A stretch of DNA of 64,000 nt from Chara braunii (lineage: Eukaryota; Streptophyta; Charophyceae; Charales; Characeae): positions 3,061,216-3,125,215 of the forward strand of contig BFEA01000088.1 in assembly GCA_003427395.1 (NCBI GenBank), read 5' to 3'. The position numbers and the translations under genes are program-made. How positions within the stretch are numbered: the stretch's first letter is position 1; every line of letters begins with the position of its first letter. A model generated the notes under the pieces. The model was given only the letters and a program-made list of their open reading frames with translations. It had not been told where the DNA came from and ran no database searches. Below are positions 1-9,678 of the stretch, one piece after another.

Positions 1-56
1 TATTTCCATTTATACTTTGTATTTTTCTTTTTCTCTTCTTAATGATATGGCTTAAC

Positions 57-436
57 GCTGGACCATTCACAATAGAAACAATGCCCAGCTGCCAGTTCAC
101 ATGCAAATATACATAAAATACTTTCCTTTATACTTAGTTTAAATTATGTGCGTGGTTTTCAGGCTAAACCATTCACCATGGAAACAATGCTTAGCCTTAG
201 ACAAAAAAATCCTCCCTCAGAATAACCAAGATTTTAAACCCCTTCAATCAGACAACCCTCAGAGTTAACTAAGGTAGCCAGGCCATTCACAGTAGAAACA
301 ATGTCTGGCTCTCCAGAAAACAATCAAATAAACACAGCGACCAGACCATTCACAGTAGAAACAATGCCTTGTCCTTCAGAAAACATCCAAATAAACATAG
401 CCCTGAGCCATTCACAGTAGAAACAATGCTCAGGCT
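57..436. repeat. Array of five hairpins with a constant loop and variable stems
   Basis: Five units lie at 57-89, 161-197, 276-310, 339-373 and 399-436. Each has the same 12-nt loop (CACAGTAGAAAC; one unit CACAATAGAAAC, one CACCATGGAAAC) closed by a constant 4-bp stem CATT/AATG and a small internal loop. Outside this the sequence differs between units, yet each unit is complementary to itself: GCTGG/CCAGC, AGGCTAA/TTAGCCT, AGCCAG/CTGGCT, GACCAG/CTTGTC (one mismatch), and AGCCcTGAG/CTCAGGCT (one bulge). The pairing is read directly from sequence. The function is unknown; an RNA structural element or a small mobile hairpin are both possible. Confidence 0.75.
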
Positions 437-1560
437 TTGGTTGACCCGGTCAAACGCATGCAGTCTACCTTCCTTCCACCTTCCCCCAATTCATCCTTAG
501 TCTGCTTTCAATCAGAACAAAGTAGAAACTTAGGCTTCACTCTCACACATCCTTTCCAGTTAGCCTGATTAAGTCCTGAAGAGAAAGCAAAAACCATAGG
601 GACAAACGCATGCATACAACAGTCATACTGCAGGGAGATAGGCAAACATGGATAGTAGTGGGGTTTATACAGATAAAGATGATTTACCTGAAGGTTCCCT
701 GCCTCCAGAACTCCTCCTCAGTTCCGTCAGAGCTCCCGCAATTGGTGGGTGGACTCCCCACAGAGTCTTGACGCGGACCTACGCGTTGCAATCCCGCCTG
801 CCGCCTTCCCCTCGTAACCAAGGACTAAATTGAGAGTTAGAAGGGCAGATAGAGAAGGATGTGAGTCTCTCAGATCCAAGAAAAAGGTGCTCTCAGTCTC
901 GCAAGAGAGGGTCTTGAAACCTTGATTCGCCTGAGGGCCCCGCAATGATGGCCGACCTGTAACAGCTCGGTCAAAACAGAAGTCAAACTGCTGAAGTCAA
1001 CCGCCGAATCCAACCCCCTGTCCCAATCCATAAGCGCNGCAACAGCACACAGTGGTGATCTACAGCAACAGTCGTAGTATGCAGCTAACAGCANCAATAT
1101 GNAGCCTCAGTCTGTGCACCGCCAACAATAATTCTCATTAGTAGTTCATGCACAGTCACTCAGCAGNCCGCGGCTGTGCACAGNNGAAAATAGCAACAGT
1201 ATGCANCTATACCCANTCCACANCAACATGCTCGCAGTAGCTAGCAGGAGAAACAACTGCAGCCTCTACCAATAGAANAGTACGTNGCCGAGGNCAACAA
1301 TAGTACCGTACCGNCAACTCTTTCAAAGAGTCGCAGTCCCAGCATACCCAACTATCGAGACAGTAGTACTCAGCAGTGATGCCGCAAGCTCGATGGTAAG
1401 ACTTGTAGCTGGATGTACAGTTCACCGCTGTAAGAGCCCAGCAATCGAGCGGTGGGTTGATTCACAACTCAAAAACAGCCTCGTCCCGCCTCATACGGCC
1501 TGCCGCACCTGCTCAGTCCGTTCGCTGGGTCATAGGACCGCCCCTCCCCTATTTTTCCCT
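437..1560. other. No gene recognised; low-quality sequence with scattered Ns
   Basis: Several short ORFs occur on both strands, but none resembles a known family and several contain N-derived unknown residues. From about 1040 the sequence has isolated Ns and a CAG/CAA-rich character. Confidence 0.4.
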
Positions 1561-1562
1561 GC

Positions 1563-2250
1563 AGCTTAGCACCTTATCTCGTGGCAGGCGCATGCCCTCA
1601 CAACATAGACGCGCTCCGACCAGGTAAGTNACCCAAATTCNTTTGACTTCTTCCNCTTCTCAGTCTGCGCTCCTACAGCGTAAGCCCTGTAGCCGACTCA
1701 CGCTCGTTGTGATCACGGATGCGCTNTANCAAGGTAAGTGTACTNGTCTTCTCACCTACCTCCTCTTTGTTCCTNTTCTCCCATGCGAGCACATAGGCCA
1801 ACAGGCAAGTCNCTANCCTCGAAGTTGGCCCCACGCCACTTCCCTCAGTGAGGTGAGCAAAANTTAGAATGAACCTACCGCTAAAACGTGGTCATATACA
1901 CTGTGATTCAACCACTCGCGCAGGGGGTCAGGGAAGAGCTACTTCTATCAGTAGACTGGGTGACGCATTGGTTCACCAGTAAGTTTTCAACGACCCGCCG
2001 GCCTTCCGCTGCGCTAATTCGCTCAATACGATGAGCGAGACTTTGAATGAACATACCGCAAGAACACGGAAATATACACTACTGTCGAGTCGCGCGCGCC
2101 GGGAGATTGGGAGATACTACTTCCATTCATAGATGAGAAGCGCACTGGTACACAGGTAGGTCTTCCAATCCGCGCACCTATTCACGTCAGTTTCATTGCA
2201 GAAAATGAGCAAAATCGAATGAATCTACCGCTACAAGCCAACTAGGTGCC
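1563..2250. repeat. Degenerate tandem repeat with donor-like AGGTAAGT motifs
   Basis: Three related units begin near 1851, 2028 and 2201 (periods about 176 and 173 bp). Each starts with a version of 'atgagc-aaa-t-gaatgaa-ctaccgc'. A motif resembling a plant 5' splice site (caggtaagt, aaggtaagt, aggcaagt, cagtaagt, caggtaggt) recurs at 1620, 1729, 1802, 1978 and 2154. Individual units are diverged and contain Ns. No coding frame continues across the units. Confidence 0.5.
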
Positions 2251-3780
2251 ATTACGTTTTACTACTTTTTACTCCCAGGCGCAGCAGTCGTATCCCGTTC
2301 CGTCCGAATGGCTTCCCCAAGCCGAGTTTTACCACCGCGATCCGCCCCGCGCTGGTAAAAAAACACGAGTTAGTACCTTGCTTCGCCCGATTACCTGAAG
2401 AATCGGGCGGGATGCCGAGCTTTTTCTTCCCGCCATAGCCTTTGGTTTAGCAGCTCCGCGCAAGCCTCCTAACTACAAACTCAAACTACACTAACTTTCA
2501 TCCAAAACTAACATCCCTATTGAATTCGCCCTGCCCTGAAACCATAATTTTGACTTTTACTCTGTCGAAATCCGCTCGGAGACGCACCTGATATGCGTTT
2601 TCCCACCTTCTTCCTTTCCTACTCCCGACCATCTCCTCGCGGCATCTTCCTGCTAATCTTCCTTTCTACTGATTTTCTTCAAAAACTAACTATATAGTTG
2701 ATTTCGCCCAGCTTCAAAATGGTAATCTACCCTCTTCTTTCACTCGATTCCATCAGGAATCGAGTGAAATCTCGTTTCTTCACTCCTTGCCTTGGCCTCT
2801 GAACGCACCCAGACGCGATTCTAGGTCAAATTCATTCCATTCTCACCGCGCTGCTGCCTTCACCTTCCGCCCCTGTCTGCATTCGCCGCTGTATCCACCC
2901 CTCCGCTGTGCTAGCGCCCGCCGTGCTTTCCTATGCACGCTCCGGCGCTCGATGCANCGGTCCACCCAGTACTCCGCCCGAGCCTCTCTCCCGNTGTCTC
3001 CGCCCTAGCATGGTCGCCCNGCTGTGTCANTCTGCCCTCNCCGCTATCGTAGTTCGTTGGCAATGGTCGATCCCACAGACAACCCGGGTAGCGTTCAGAG
3101 CAGTACCGACTGTCTCAAGGGGAACTCCAGGGAAAACAAACGGTTCAATTCGTCTTTCGCCCTTATACCAACGCCTTCCCCGCCTCCACTGCCCGTTGCA
3201 ATGCACCCGGCCTGCACCTCGCGCTGCCTCCCGTCCCGATTCACACGCACCCTTGGCTACTCCGCCCTCTTGCTGGATCGGAGGCGAGGCATAATGACTG
3301 GCCCATCGAGAAGGCTCAGTCCTGAGCCTCCCTGCCGACCCATGGCCTGCATGGCCCACCTGCGTGTGGTAGGTAGCGCCCCCACCTGTGGTTGCGTTTT
3401 CCTTCAGTTTTCCCTTTTGGTGGCCCGAGCACGAATGTGGCTGCTACGGGGCTCCCTGTTATGCTACGAAGGGGGTAACTCCGGCGCAGTTACGAAACCA
3501 GGTTGTAGGCGCCCTTCAAGCAACCCTGTGAATACAACACGCACCCCCCCCGCGACCTCATCGAACCCGAAGCGTAGGGCGTATATATTCAACATTACCG
3601 ACCCTTTCACCTCAAGTGCAATTACAAACTCAACCCTTACCGCGTCGTGGTTTTTCAGCCACAGCGTAAGGGAGGACTTTTACCAGCACCCCAAACATGC
3701 GGCCTCGTCAAACGGGGTACGTGCTCAAGATCCTTGACTGCCGTGACGACCATTAGATCCGGCGTCTCGCCCAAGTCAAC
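2251..3780. other. No supported gene; possible 5' flank or 5' LTR of the gypsy element
   Basis: The longest open frame (3024-3737) has no recognisable domain, starts among Ns and overlaps a similar minus-strand frame, so it is not called. No stretch visibly matches the downstream LTR at 11838-14196. A 5' LTR could therefore not be confirmed by direct repetition. Confidence 0.35.
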
Positions 3781-3788
3781 GGCCCGCC

Positions 3789-3797
3789 GGGGTATAA
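3789..3797 (+). promoter_or_regulatory. Possible TATA box upstream of the gypsy coding region
   Basis: The sequence GGGGTATAAAAAATACG places a good TATA box about 130 bp before a primer-binding-site-like sequence. A plant 5' LTR usually has this layout: TATA, transcript start, then PBS. The call rests on motif and position only. Confidence 0.3.
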
Positions 3798-3923
3798 AAA
3801 ATACGACGCTAGAATAAAATTATTTAGAAAACGCCACCACTAACCGGACGCCGCCATCGACAAAACCAAAAGGGGATAGCCCCACGGCCCTCAACCCCAT
3901 CCGCTCCTTCCTCGATGCTCCGC

Positions 3924-3944
3924 TGGCGCTTGCCGGTGTCGATC
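3924..3944 (+). promoter_or_regulatory. Possible primer binding site resembling the tRNA-Asp 3' end complement
   Basis: The sequence begins TGGCGC then TTGCCGG. The complement of a plant tRNA-Asp 3' end reads TGGCGCCGTTGCCGG, so the match is good apart from two missing bases. Many plant gypsy elements prime from tRNA-Asp. The upstream bases are not a clear LTR end in CA, which lowers confidence. If correct, reverse transcription would start here. Confidence 0.35.
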
Positions 3945-4453
3945 CCCGAACCTTCATAGTGTCAGCCCAATGTTGTAACCTATAGGGCTAAGCCCAAGTC
4001 TAAGACCAGCGCCCGCAGAGTACCATACAAGGCGGTGCGGCGCGGTGCTTTTGGGCCCATAAACCGGCTGCGCGGCTCCCAGTGTCCGCGCCGGCTTGCT
4101 TATACCATGCCATAATTGCCCCGCGCGCCATCCTACACTCCCCGTTCACCGCACGAAGTCGCGCCGTCGTCGGGGTCGTTCTCCACACGCGCGCTTGACT
4201 TGGCCAAATGTACCAAAAAGAAAATATCCTTAATTCCTGCTTAATCAAAAATAAATAAATAATAATATCACTAAGCAAAACGACCGAGGTCCGGGCCGAC
4301 TTTACGATCAACAACAGAAAAGAATCACACGCGCCTTAAACCTGCGCGTCCACGCACTCGCTATTGTGGTCAACCACCCAGTCAACACAATTATAAACGC
4401 AGTCGCACTTAGCGCGGTATACTTAAACTTTAAACCAAACAATTTTCTGTTAA

Positions 4454-4813
4454 TTACAAAAACCCAGGGCGGATACCCTTGTAAGGGTATTCGCACCGAC
4501 ACCGCCGCCGGTTGAAAACCCGATAAGAACAAGTGAGTCCACTGCGATCCTTGAGCTGACCAAAACACTAGTTAGCCTAATCCAAGAAAGAAAAAATGAG
4601 CAACGAGAGCATAACGCTCGGCTGGAAGCTATGATGAGAAACATGCGACCCATCGCGGTGCGCGCCCCTCCAATTCAGCAAGGACTGGCCTCGGCCCCCG
4701 CTCTCGGAGGAGCCGCAACCAATCTGAATGTCTGTTAAGCCTGTCATCAGCTAGGACACCTAGCCTGTGATTGCCCCAACCGACCCCCGCAACCACGGAT
4801 TGGGGTCGCACCA
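4454..4813 (+). pseudogene. gag: gag C-terminal part: coiled coil and CCHC zinc knuckle (Ty3/gypsy)
   Basis: Read in the same frame as the protease ORF downstream, this stretch is open from 4454 to a TAA at 4736. It first encodes a proline-rich linker, then an amphipathic helix rich in E, R, L and Q (about 4547-4645). It then encodes a retroviral zinc knuckle C-x2-C-x4-H-x4-C whose codons run from 4733 to 4774. The TAA lies inside the knuckle, directly after the first cysteine. The zinc knuckle would bind genomic RNA in the virus-like particle. The matrix and capsid part upstream was not recognised, so gag is incomplete or too diverged. Confidence 0.7.
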
Positions 4814-5878
4814 ATGGCAGCGGCCCCTATCGCTAATGGACCAGGACGAGTTGGAGCATTAATGGAGGAAGTAGAAGGCGGGGTAAGTACGCTGGCTACC
4901 ACGAAAGATGCCGCTGAGCTCATCCCGTTAGATCAATACGTGTCTTTTGGGTATCCGCGGCTAGGAATGATCGGAACAATCATACCGGTTCCAGAGCAGA
5001 GGGAAGTGGCAGAGTGGCGACCTTCTCTAGGGGAAATGGAGTCAGGAGGACCCACCTTCGTCACAAGAGAAATCGGCGTATTAAACATCATTCGAGCTCT
5101 GGATCATCGAATCTCACTCCCAATCGGTCATCTACTCTCGATTTCTGAGCAAGCGAACGAGCGAATGTTACAGCACTGCAAAGCGAATCGGAAACGATTC
5201 GCTCTAGCACGAACACCGAACACAAAAGCCAAAGGTCCTACATCCGAAGAAAACCCGACAAGTACTTCCGACCCAATACGGGTAGGATTAATCCAGAAAG
5301 ACGACCATTTCTTGCGGATTAAACCTATCCCGTGGAAATCGTTAGAATGCGATATTGAAATTTGGGGAAGTCCGTATAATGCGATTATTGATTCCGGGGC
5401 AGCTGTTTTGGCAATTTCGTTAAAGGTAGTTGAAAGGGCCGGTAGGAAGAATGGTCTGATCATGCTTTCTGAAAAAGATCAGCTCGTCTCGGCAGATGAA
5501 GAAAATATTAAAACGGTGGGGAGAATGACCAATGTTGCGTTCCGATTGGAAAAAGTGCATGCACTGGGAGATGTTGTCGTATTGGATGTGAATACCTACG
5601 ACGTTCTTTTCGGACTTCCTGCTCTTATGGCTTTCCGAGCAAACTTGGACTTTGAACGAAGATCGATCATCCTCCGTAATACAAGAGGAAAACCATACGC
5701 TGTGCCTATGCAATTAACCCTTCGCACAACCACCAATGCGGTCCCCCGAGTCTCGCCAATGTTGGCCGAAACCCTTCGCATGATCTCCTGGGATAGATCC
5801 GCCGATGGAAGATCTTCGACGAATGATGCGGACATCAGTGACGAAGATGATCCGAAGATCTTGAAATTAGTACGATAG
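4814..5878 (+). CDS. pol (PR): Ty3/gypsy retropepsin-like aspartic protease region of pol
   Basis: This 354-residue open frame continues the gag frame without an intervening stop after the zinc knuckle. The aspartic protease active site is IIDSGA, with D193, S194 and G195. It is followed about 70 residues later by DVLFGLPAL, equivalent to the ILG-type second hydrophobic motif of retropepsins. The enzyme cleaves the gag-pol polyprotein in particles. The first 150 residues are a less conserved linker. The ATG at 4814 is probably internal, since the frame is open back to 4739. The frame ends at TAG 5876, which together with TAG 5942 separates it from the in-frame RT and probably arose by mutation. 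Confidence 0.75.
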   Translation: MAAAPIANGPGRVGALMEEVEGGVSTLATTKDAAELIPLDQYVSFGYPRLGMIGTIIPVPEQREVAEWRPSLGEMESGGPTFVTREIGVLNIIRALDHRISLPIGHLLSISEQANERMLQHCKANRKRFALARTPNTKAKGPTSEENPTSTSDPIRVGLIQKDDHFLRIKPIPWKSLECDIEIWGSPYNAIIDSGAAVLAISLKVVERAGRKNGLIMLSEKDQLVSADEENIKTVGRMTNVAFRLEKVHALGDVVVLDVNTYDVLFGLPALMAFRANLDFERRSIILRNTRGKPYAVPMQLTLRTTTNAVPRVSPMLAETLRMISWDRSADGRSSTNDADISDEDDPKILKLVR

Positions 5879-5956
5879 CGCATTTACTACCCGCCCCCGA
5901 AAACGATAGCGAGAACGATGCAACTGACCAGCCGAAAAATTTAGAGGACCAAGGCG

Positions 5957-6928
5957 ATGATCCTGGGTGAGCCCCTCGTGCAGATCTCGAGGATGATCGA
6001 TTCTTTGGAACCCCCTCAAACTCTGTACGAAGGAATTACCCCTCTCCTCGCCCGGTACAGCAACAAGAAGCACTACTGTGATATTACGGATCTACCAAAG
6101 TCCCTACTAACATCGGCTAAAGAAGTGAGATTGTTACGCTTGGGGGCGGAAGCAAGCTATCTGGAACCCCCTGGGCGTTTCGAAGCAGAAACAAACGGAT
6201 TGGGGATAAAGATTGCAACAAAAGAAGTGCCATGGCAGGATGTTTGCGACGAGATTACCCCGGAAGGACACGTGGCCATCCAGGATGAAGATGCCCAGAT
6301 GATGGCCACGGTGTTCTCCTGGCGATCGGACCATTCATTCATCTCGGTGCCTCCACCCGACTTGACAAAACGGGCGAACACGAAACAGATTGACGTTCGG
6401 ATATGGGACCAACTTTTTGAACTGCACGTTCCACAATATGTGCCGGATGAAATCCACCAGGTAATTGCAGATATTCTAACGGAATATCCAGGAGCGATTA
6501 GTGTGTCGGACACTAACATTGGGTTGTCGTTAGTAATCCAACATGAAATTCAAACTGGAAATCACTCCCCGATTCATTGCAAACCTTATCGCTATTCCTT
6601 GATAAAACGCAAAAAGACTCTCGAACGAATTTGGGAATTCGAAGCCAACGGTTGGATTGAACCCGTTACTGGACCTTGGTCCTTTCCCGTAGTGTTAGTA
6701 CCAAAGAAAAACGGAGCGATTCGCATTTGCATTGATTATCGCAAGCTGAATGAAATTACGATCAAAGATGTGTATCCTCTCCCTCGGATTGATGATTTGT
6801 TGGATGCGATTGGGTGCGCTAATTATTTCAGCAAGTTTGATATTCAGCATGGCTTCCATCATATTCTGGTAAGGGAAGAAGATCGGCCGAAAATGACCTT
6901 TGTGCTGTTTGAGGGTACGTGGCAGTAG
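5957..6928 (+). pseudogene. pol (RT): Ty3/gypsy reverse transcriptase, N-terminal part
   Basis: The frame is the same as the protease. Residues 160-230 hold the usual pre-RT segment. Residues 235-310 hold RT blocks 1-4: GPWSFPVVLVPKKNGAIRIC, then DYRKLNEITIKDVYPLPRID and FSKFDIQHGFHHI, with catalytic D295 in motif A. The enzyme copies element RNA into DNA. The frame stops at TAG 6926, just before the conserved PMGICNAPATFQ block. Since the next ORF is in the same frame and continues the RT, this is a nonsense mutation, probably of a tryptophan codon, and not a true end. Confidence 0.85.
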
Positions 6929-6940
6929 GTTCGGTGTCCA

Positions 6941-7507
6941 ATGGGGATTTGCAATGCGCCTGCCACGTTTCAGCGAGCGATGAACATGACGTTCCAGAAC
7001 TTCGTTGGCAAGACACGGCTGTCACAAGGAATGATTAACTTCTGCGTGATCGTGTACATGGACGACATCCTGGTCTATTCGGAAACCTATCACGGGCACG
7101 TGCAACACATCGAATGGACATTGGGCGCATTGAGAGACGCTAGGTTCAAGATTACGCTTGAGAAGAGCGAATTTTTCCTCTCGGAAATTTCGTTCTTGGG
7201 CTACGTCGTGACACGTGGAGGATTGCGGCCGGATTCGAGAAAAGTTGCGGCGGTGAAGGAAGCCCCGGCTCCCACGTCACTGACTCAGGTTCGACCCTTC
7301 TTGGGGCTGGCGTCGTACTACCGACGCTTCATTAAGGGCTTTGCCGCGATTACACGATCACTAACGAATCTCTTACGAAAGGACCAGCCTCTCAACTGGG
7401 ACGCGGAGTGCCAACAGGCCTTTGCAACCCTCAAGGACACTTGGGCAACAACCCCTATTTTGATTCGACCAGACCCTTCGAAGCAGTTCATTCTCATCAT
7501 GGACTGA
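6941..7507 (+). pseudogene. pol (RT): Ty3/gypsy reverse transcriptase, catalytic C-terminal part
   Basis: This continues the RT in frame after the TAG at 6926. It holds GICNAPATFQRAM and the catalytic motif YMDD at residues 39-42. Next come the LGYVVTRGG block and the RVT connection sequence RPFLGLASYYRRFIKGFA typical of Ty3/gypsy. The first ATG is only the first methionine after the stop. The frame ends at TGA 7505, where the family has a conserved tryptophan of the RNase H start (TD-W-QPEA). TGG to TGA is therefore likely. Confidence 0.9.
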
Positions 7508-7981
7508 CAACCGGAGGCTATTTCCGCTATTCTAGCGCAGAAGGGGAACGATGGTCACGAACACGTCATCGAGTACGCGTCACGAACCGTGTCGGACGAA
7601 CGAAGGAACGACTCCGCACCTTAGGGTGAGTGTCACGCGGTAGTTTGGGGAATCCAACACTTCCATCCGTATCTCTACGGACAGAAGTTTCGCCTCGTAA
7701 TGGACCACGAGCCTCTGTTGGCACTGAACAAACTCACCAACTGCACGGGCATGATTGGCCGTTGGGCGGTACGACTACAAAAATACAACTTCGATATCGT
7801 CCATCGAAAGACAGAGCAACACGGCAACGCGGACGGGCTGACACGTCTGCATCGACCTGCCAAGGTGCCAAAGGGCGAGGAAATTACACCGTGGAAAGAG
7901 CCGGACTTGACCAACGAGCCTAAGTACGGACAGGTGACAGTTCTTCCACGTGGCAAGAAGCAAAACGGTGGCGATGGGTGA
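7505..7981 (+). pseudogene. pol (RH): Ty3/gypsy RNase H domain with two stop codons
   Basis: Read in frame with RT, the sequence gives QPEAISAILAQKG, EYASRTVSDERRN, VWGIQHFHPYLYGQKF and MDHEPLLAL, which are the RT-associated RNase H blocks. The tail NFDIVHRKTEQHGNADGLTR follows, with the NADGLSR-type end motif. The domain degrades the RNA strand during replication. TGA 7505 and TAG 7622 interrupt it, and TGA 7979 ends this frame. The polyprotein then resumes in another frame, so a frameshift lies around 7950-8000. Confidence 0.85.
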
Positions 7982-7984
7982 TGG

Positions 7985-8420
7985 AGGTAACCTCACCACT
8001 CCGCTCTCTCCCCCTTCCTCTTCGTCTCTCCATTCCCTGCCTGACAAATTTTGCTATTTTTGCGAAGCTATTTCCCGCGTATATTCGGTCTCCATGCGTC
8101 CTAACGGGGAAGGGTATGCGGACTGGATAGATTGTCGACAGTGTGTCGCATGAGCCCATGGCCCGTGCATCCAGTACAGAAACGACAGTAAACCATGGTT
8201 ATGCCCCTTGTGCCGGACCGACAAGATTCCGAACGAGGCTCGATTTTTGGACGCCACGTCAGAAGGATTGAAAAAGACCCGAAAGTTTAGAAGGGCCGAA
8301 GTATGGACGAATATTGCCTTAATTGCCACCCTCGTAGGTAACCCCCTCTAGGATTTCACCAAGGAAGACCGAAGGAGGGCCAACGAAAGGGCTCGGGATT
8401 ATCGATGGATAGAGGGTAGA
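7985..8420 (+). pseudogene. PHD-type zinc finger between RNase H and integrase
   Basis: The frame shared with the integrase zinc-binding ORF encodes a C4-H-C3 finger at 8052-8213. Ligands in order are C-x2-C, C-x2-C, H-x2-C and C-x2-C. The spacing between the fourth cysteine and the histidine (x4) and the WLCPLC end are diagnostic of PHD fingers. PHD fingers also carry a conserved tryptophan just before the histidine; here that codon is TGA (8151), fitting TGG to TGA. The second loop is slightly long (23 residues). A second stop, TAG, lies at 8349. PHD fingers usually read histone H3 tails, so a role in choosing chromatin targets for integration is plausible but inferred. Ty3/gypsy elements are better known for C-terminal chromodomains. 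Confidence 0.75.
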
Positions 8421-8696
8421 TTGGAAAAACCGAAAACGGATGGCAGTGGGATTTGGATGATAGTGCCGCATCCGTTCATGCGGTATGACTGGGTTAAGAC
8501 AGCTCACGAGAAAACTGCGGCCCATTTTGCTGTACGAATCACGGAGTCCGCAATCGACAAAAATGAGTGGTATTGGTCCAATATCCGCGACGATGTGAAG
8601 TACATCGTCGCCAACTGTCAAGTCTTCGCCGCTGATAAAGCGCCGATTCAGCCGCCAAGATCGATAGTGCCCACAGTTGAGCATGGACACTACTGA
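8421..8696 (+). pseudogene. pol (INT): Integrase zinc-binding (H2C2) domain
   Basis: The 91-residue open frame continues the PHD frame after TAG 8349. It shows the integrase HHCC module: H29, H35, then C66, with phenylalanine at position 69 where the second cysteine of NCQ-x-C should be. The flanking words HFAVRITESAIDKNEWYWSNIRDDVKYIVANCQV are typical of Ty3/gypsy. The module helps integrase multimerise and hold viral DNA ends. The lost cysteine and the shift to another frame near 8680 mark decay. Confidence 0.8.
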
Positions 8697-9678
8697 CATA
8701 GTGGTGCCCCCTAACCCTAATAGTTGCGAGTATTCAGTCTTATTGGTATTTGTCGACCATTTCTCGAAATGGATCGACGCGGATCCTTGTCGCACGCGGC
8801 AAGCCACAGAAATCGCGCGATATGTCAACCGTTTCCTCGGGATGCATCAAGATACGGAAGAGATCCTGACCGACAACAGGGCTGGATTCAGGGGAGAAGT
8901 GTTTAAGAATCTGGTCATACATGGCGTCGCCATGCGGAACACTGCACCCCACATGTCACAATCCAATGGGCTGGTCGAAAACGCTAATCGGGTGATAAAG
9001 ACAGCATTGCGAGGAAACATCGCGGCACGGGATCCGAGGCCCTGGCCCAATATCGTCGATCTTATCTTGGCGGTCCATCGCGGAACGCCCCACGAATCGA
9101 CGGGGCTAAGCCCCTTCCAATTAAGGACCAATAGCGTCGCTTGCGTTTCAGTACCGAGCCTCCCCGACGAGTCTACATTGAACCGACGGCCCACCAGGGC
9201 CACGGCTAGAGACAAGGCCAAATGGCACCTAGAGCTAATGGAACGGTCACTGCCCAAGCTAGCCCGAAAACGACAGAAAATGATCGAACTAGCCCAAGGC
9301 CGACAGGTCCGAAGTTACGAGGCCCGGAATGGGAATGCAGGTCCACGGCCCCAATACAAATTAGGGAACATCGTGCAGGTGAGGAAATGTGCTCGCCAGG
9401 GTAAGCTAGCGCCACGGTTCTTCGGGCGATTTTGCGTGATCGAACTCGGACCGAACAGTGTGAACACTGTGCGACTTGCGCCCGAGGTCTCCGGCAACCG
9501 ATCGGCCCGACCGATCATACGCCACGTGTCCTATCTTCGCCTCCTCCCCTCTGCTTCGACTCCTTCTCCCTCTTTTTCTCTCTCTGAGGAAGCCGAGGAC
9601 GACGACTCTGCCTCTCCGGCATCCCCCTCTTCCTCTCGCTCCCCCTCTGTCTCCCTGTCACCATCGCCATCGCCATGA
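8677..9678 (+). CDS. pol (INT): Ty3/gypsy integrase catalytic core and C-terminal domain
   Basis: This 333-residue frame follows the zinc module after a frameshift of about one base. The DDE triad is visible: aspartate at residue 4 or 7, D66 in LTDNRAGF, and E101 in SNGLVENANRVIK. The second acidic residue and the glutamate are 34 residues apart. Residues 190-290 form the GPY/F-like C-terminal part (LGNIVQVRK, LAPRFFGRFCVIELGPNSV). No chromodomain follows. The last 50 residues are a serine/proline tail with an acidic patch. Integrase inserts the DNA copy into the genome. The stop TGA (9676-9678) overlaps the ATG of the next ORF. Confidence 0.88.
   Translation: MSMDTTDIVVPPNPNSCEYSVLLVFVDHFSKWIDADPCRTRQATEIARYVNRFLGMHQDTEEILTDNRAGFRGEVFKNLVIHGVAMRNTAPHMSQSNGLVENANRVIKTALRGNIAARDPRPWPNIVDLILAVHRGTPHESTGLSPFQLRTNSVACVSVPSLPDESTLNRRPTRATARDKAKWHLELMERSLPKLARKRQKMIELAQGRQVRSYEARNGNAGPRPQYKLGNIVQVRKCARQGKLAPRFFGRFCVIELGPNSVNTVRLAPEVSGNRSARPIIRHVSYLRLLPSASTPSPSFSLSEEAEDDDSASPASPSSSRSPSVSLSPSPSP

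Noticed and set aside
57-436. CRISPR-like array at the left end
   Set aside because: The units are hairpins with variable stems, not identical repeats with spacers of constant length, and the DNA is eukaryotic.
3024-3737. 237-codon open frame upstream of gag as a possible gag N-terminus
   Set aside because: It starts among Ns, has no capsid-like features, overlaps a long minus-strand frame and is not in continuity with the zinc-knuckle frame.
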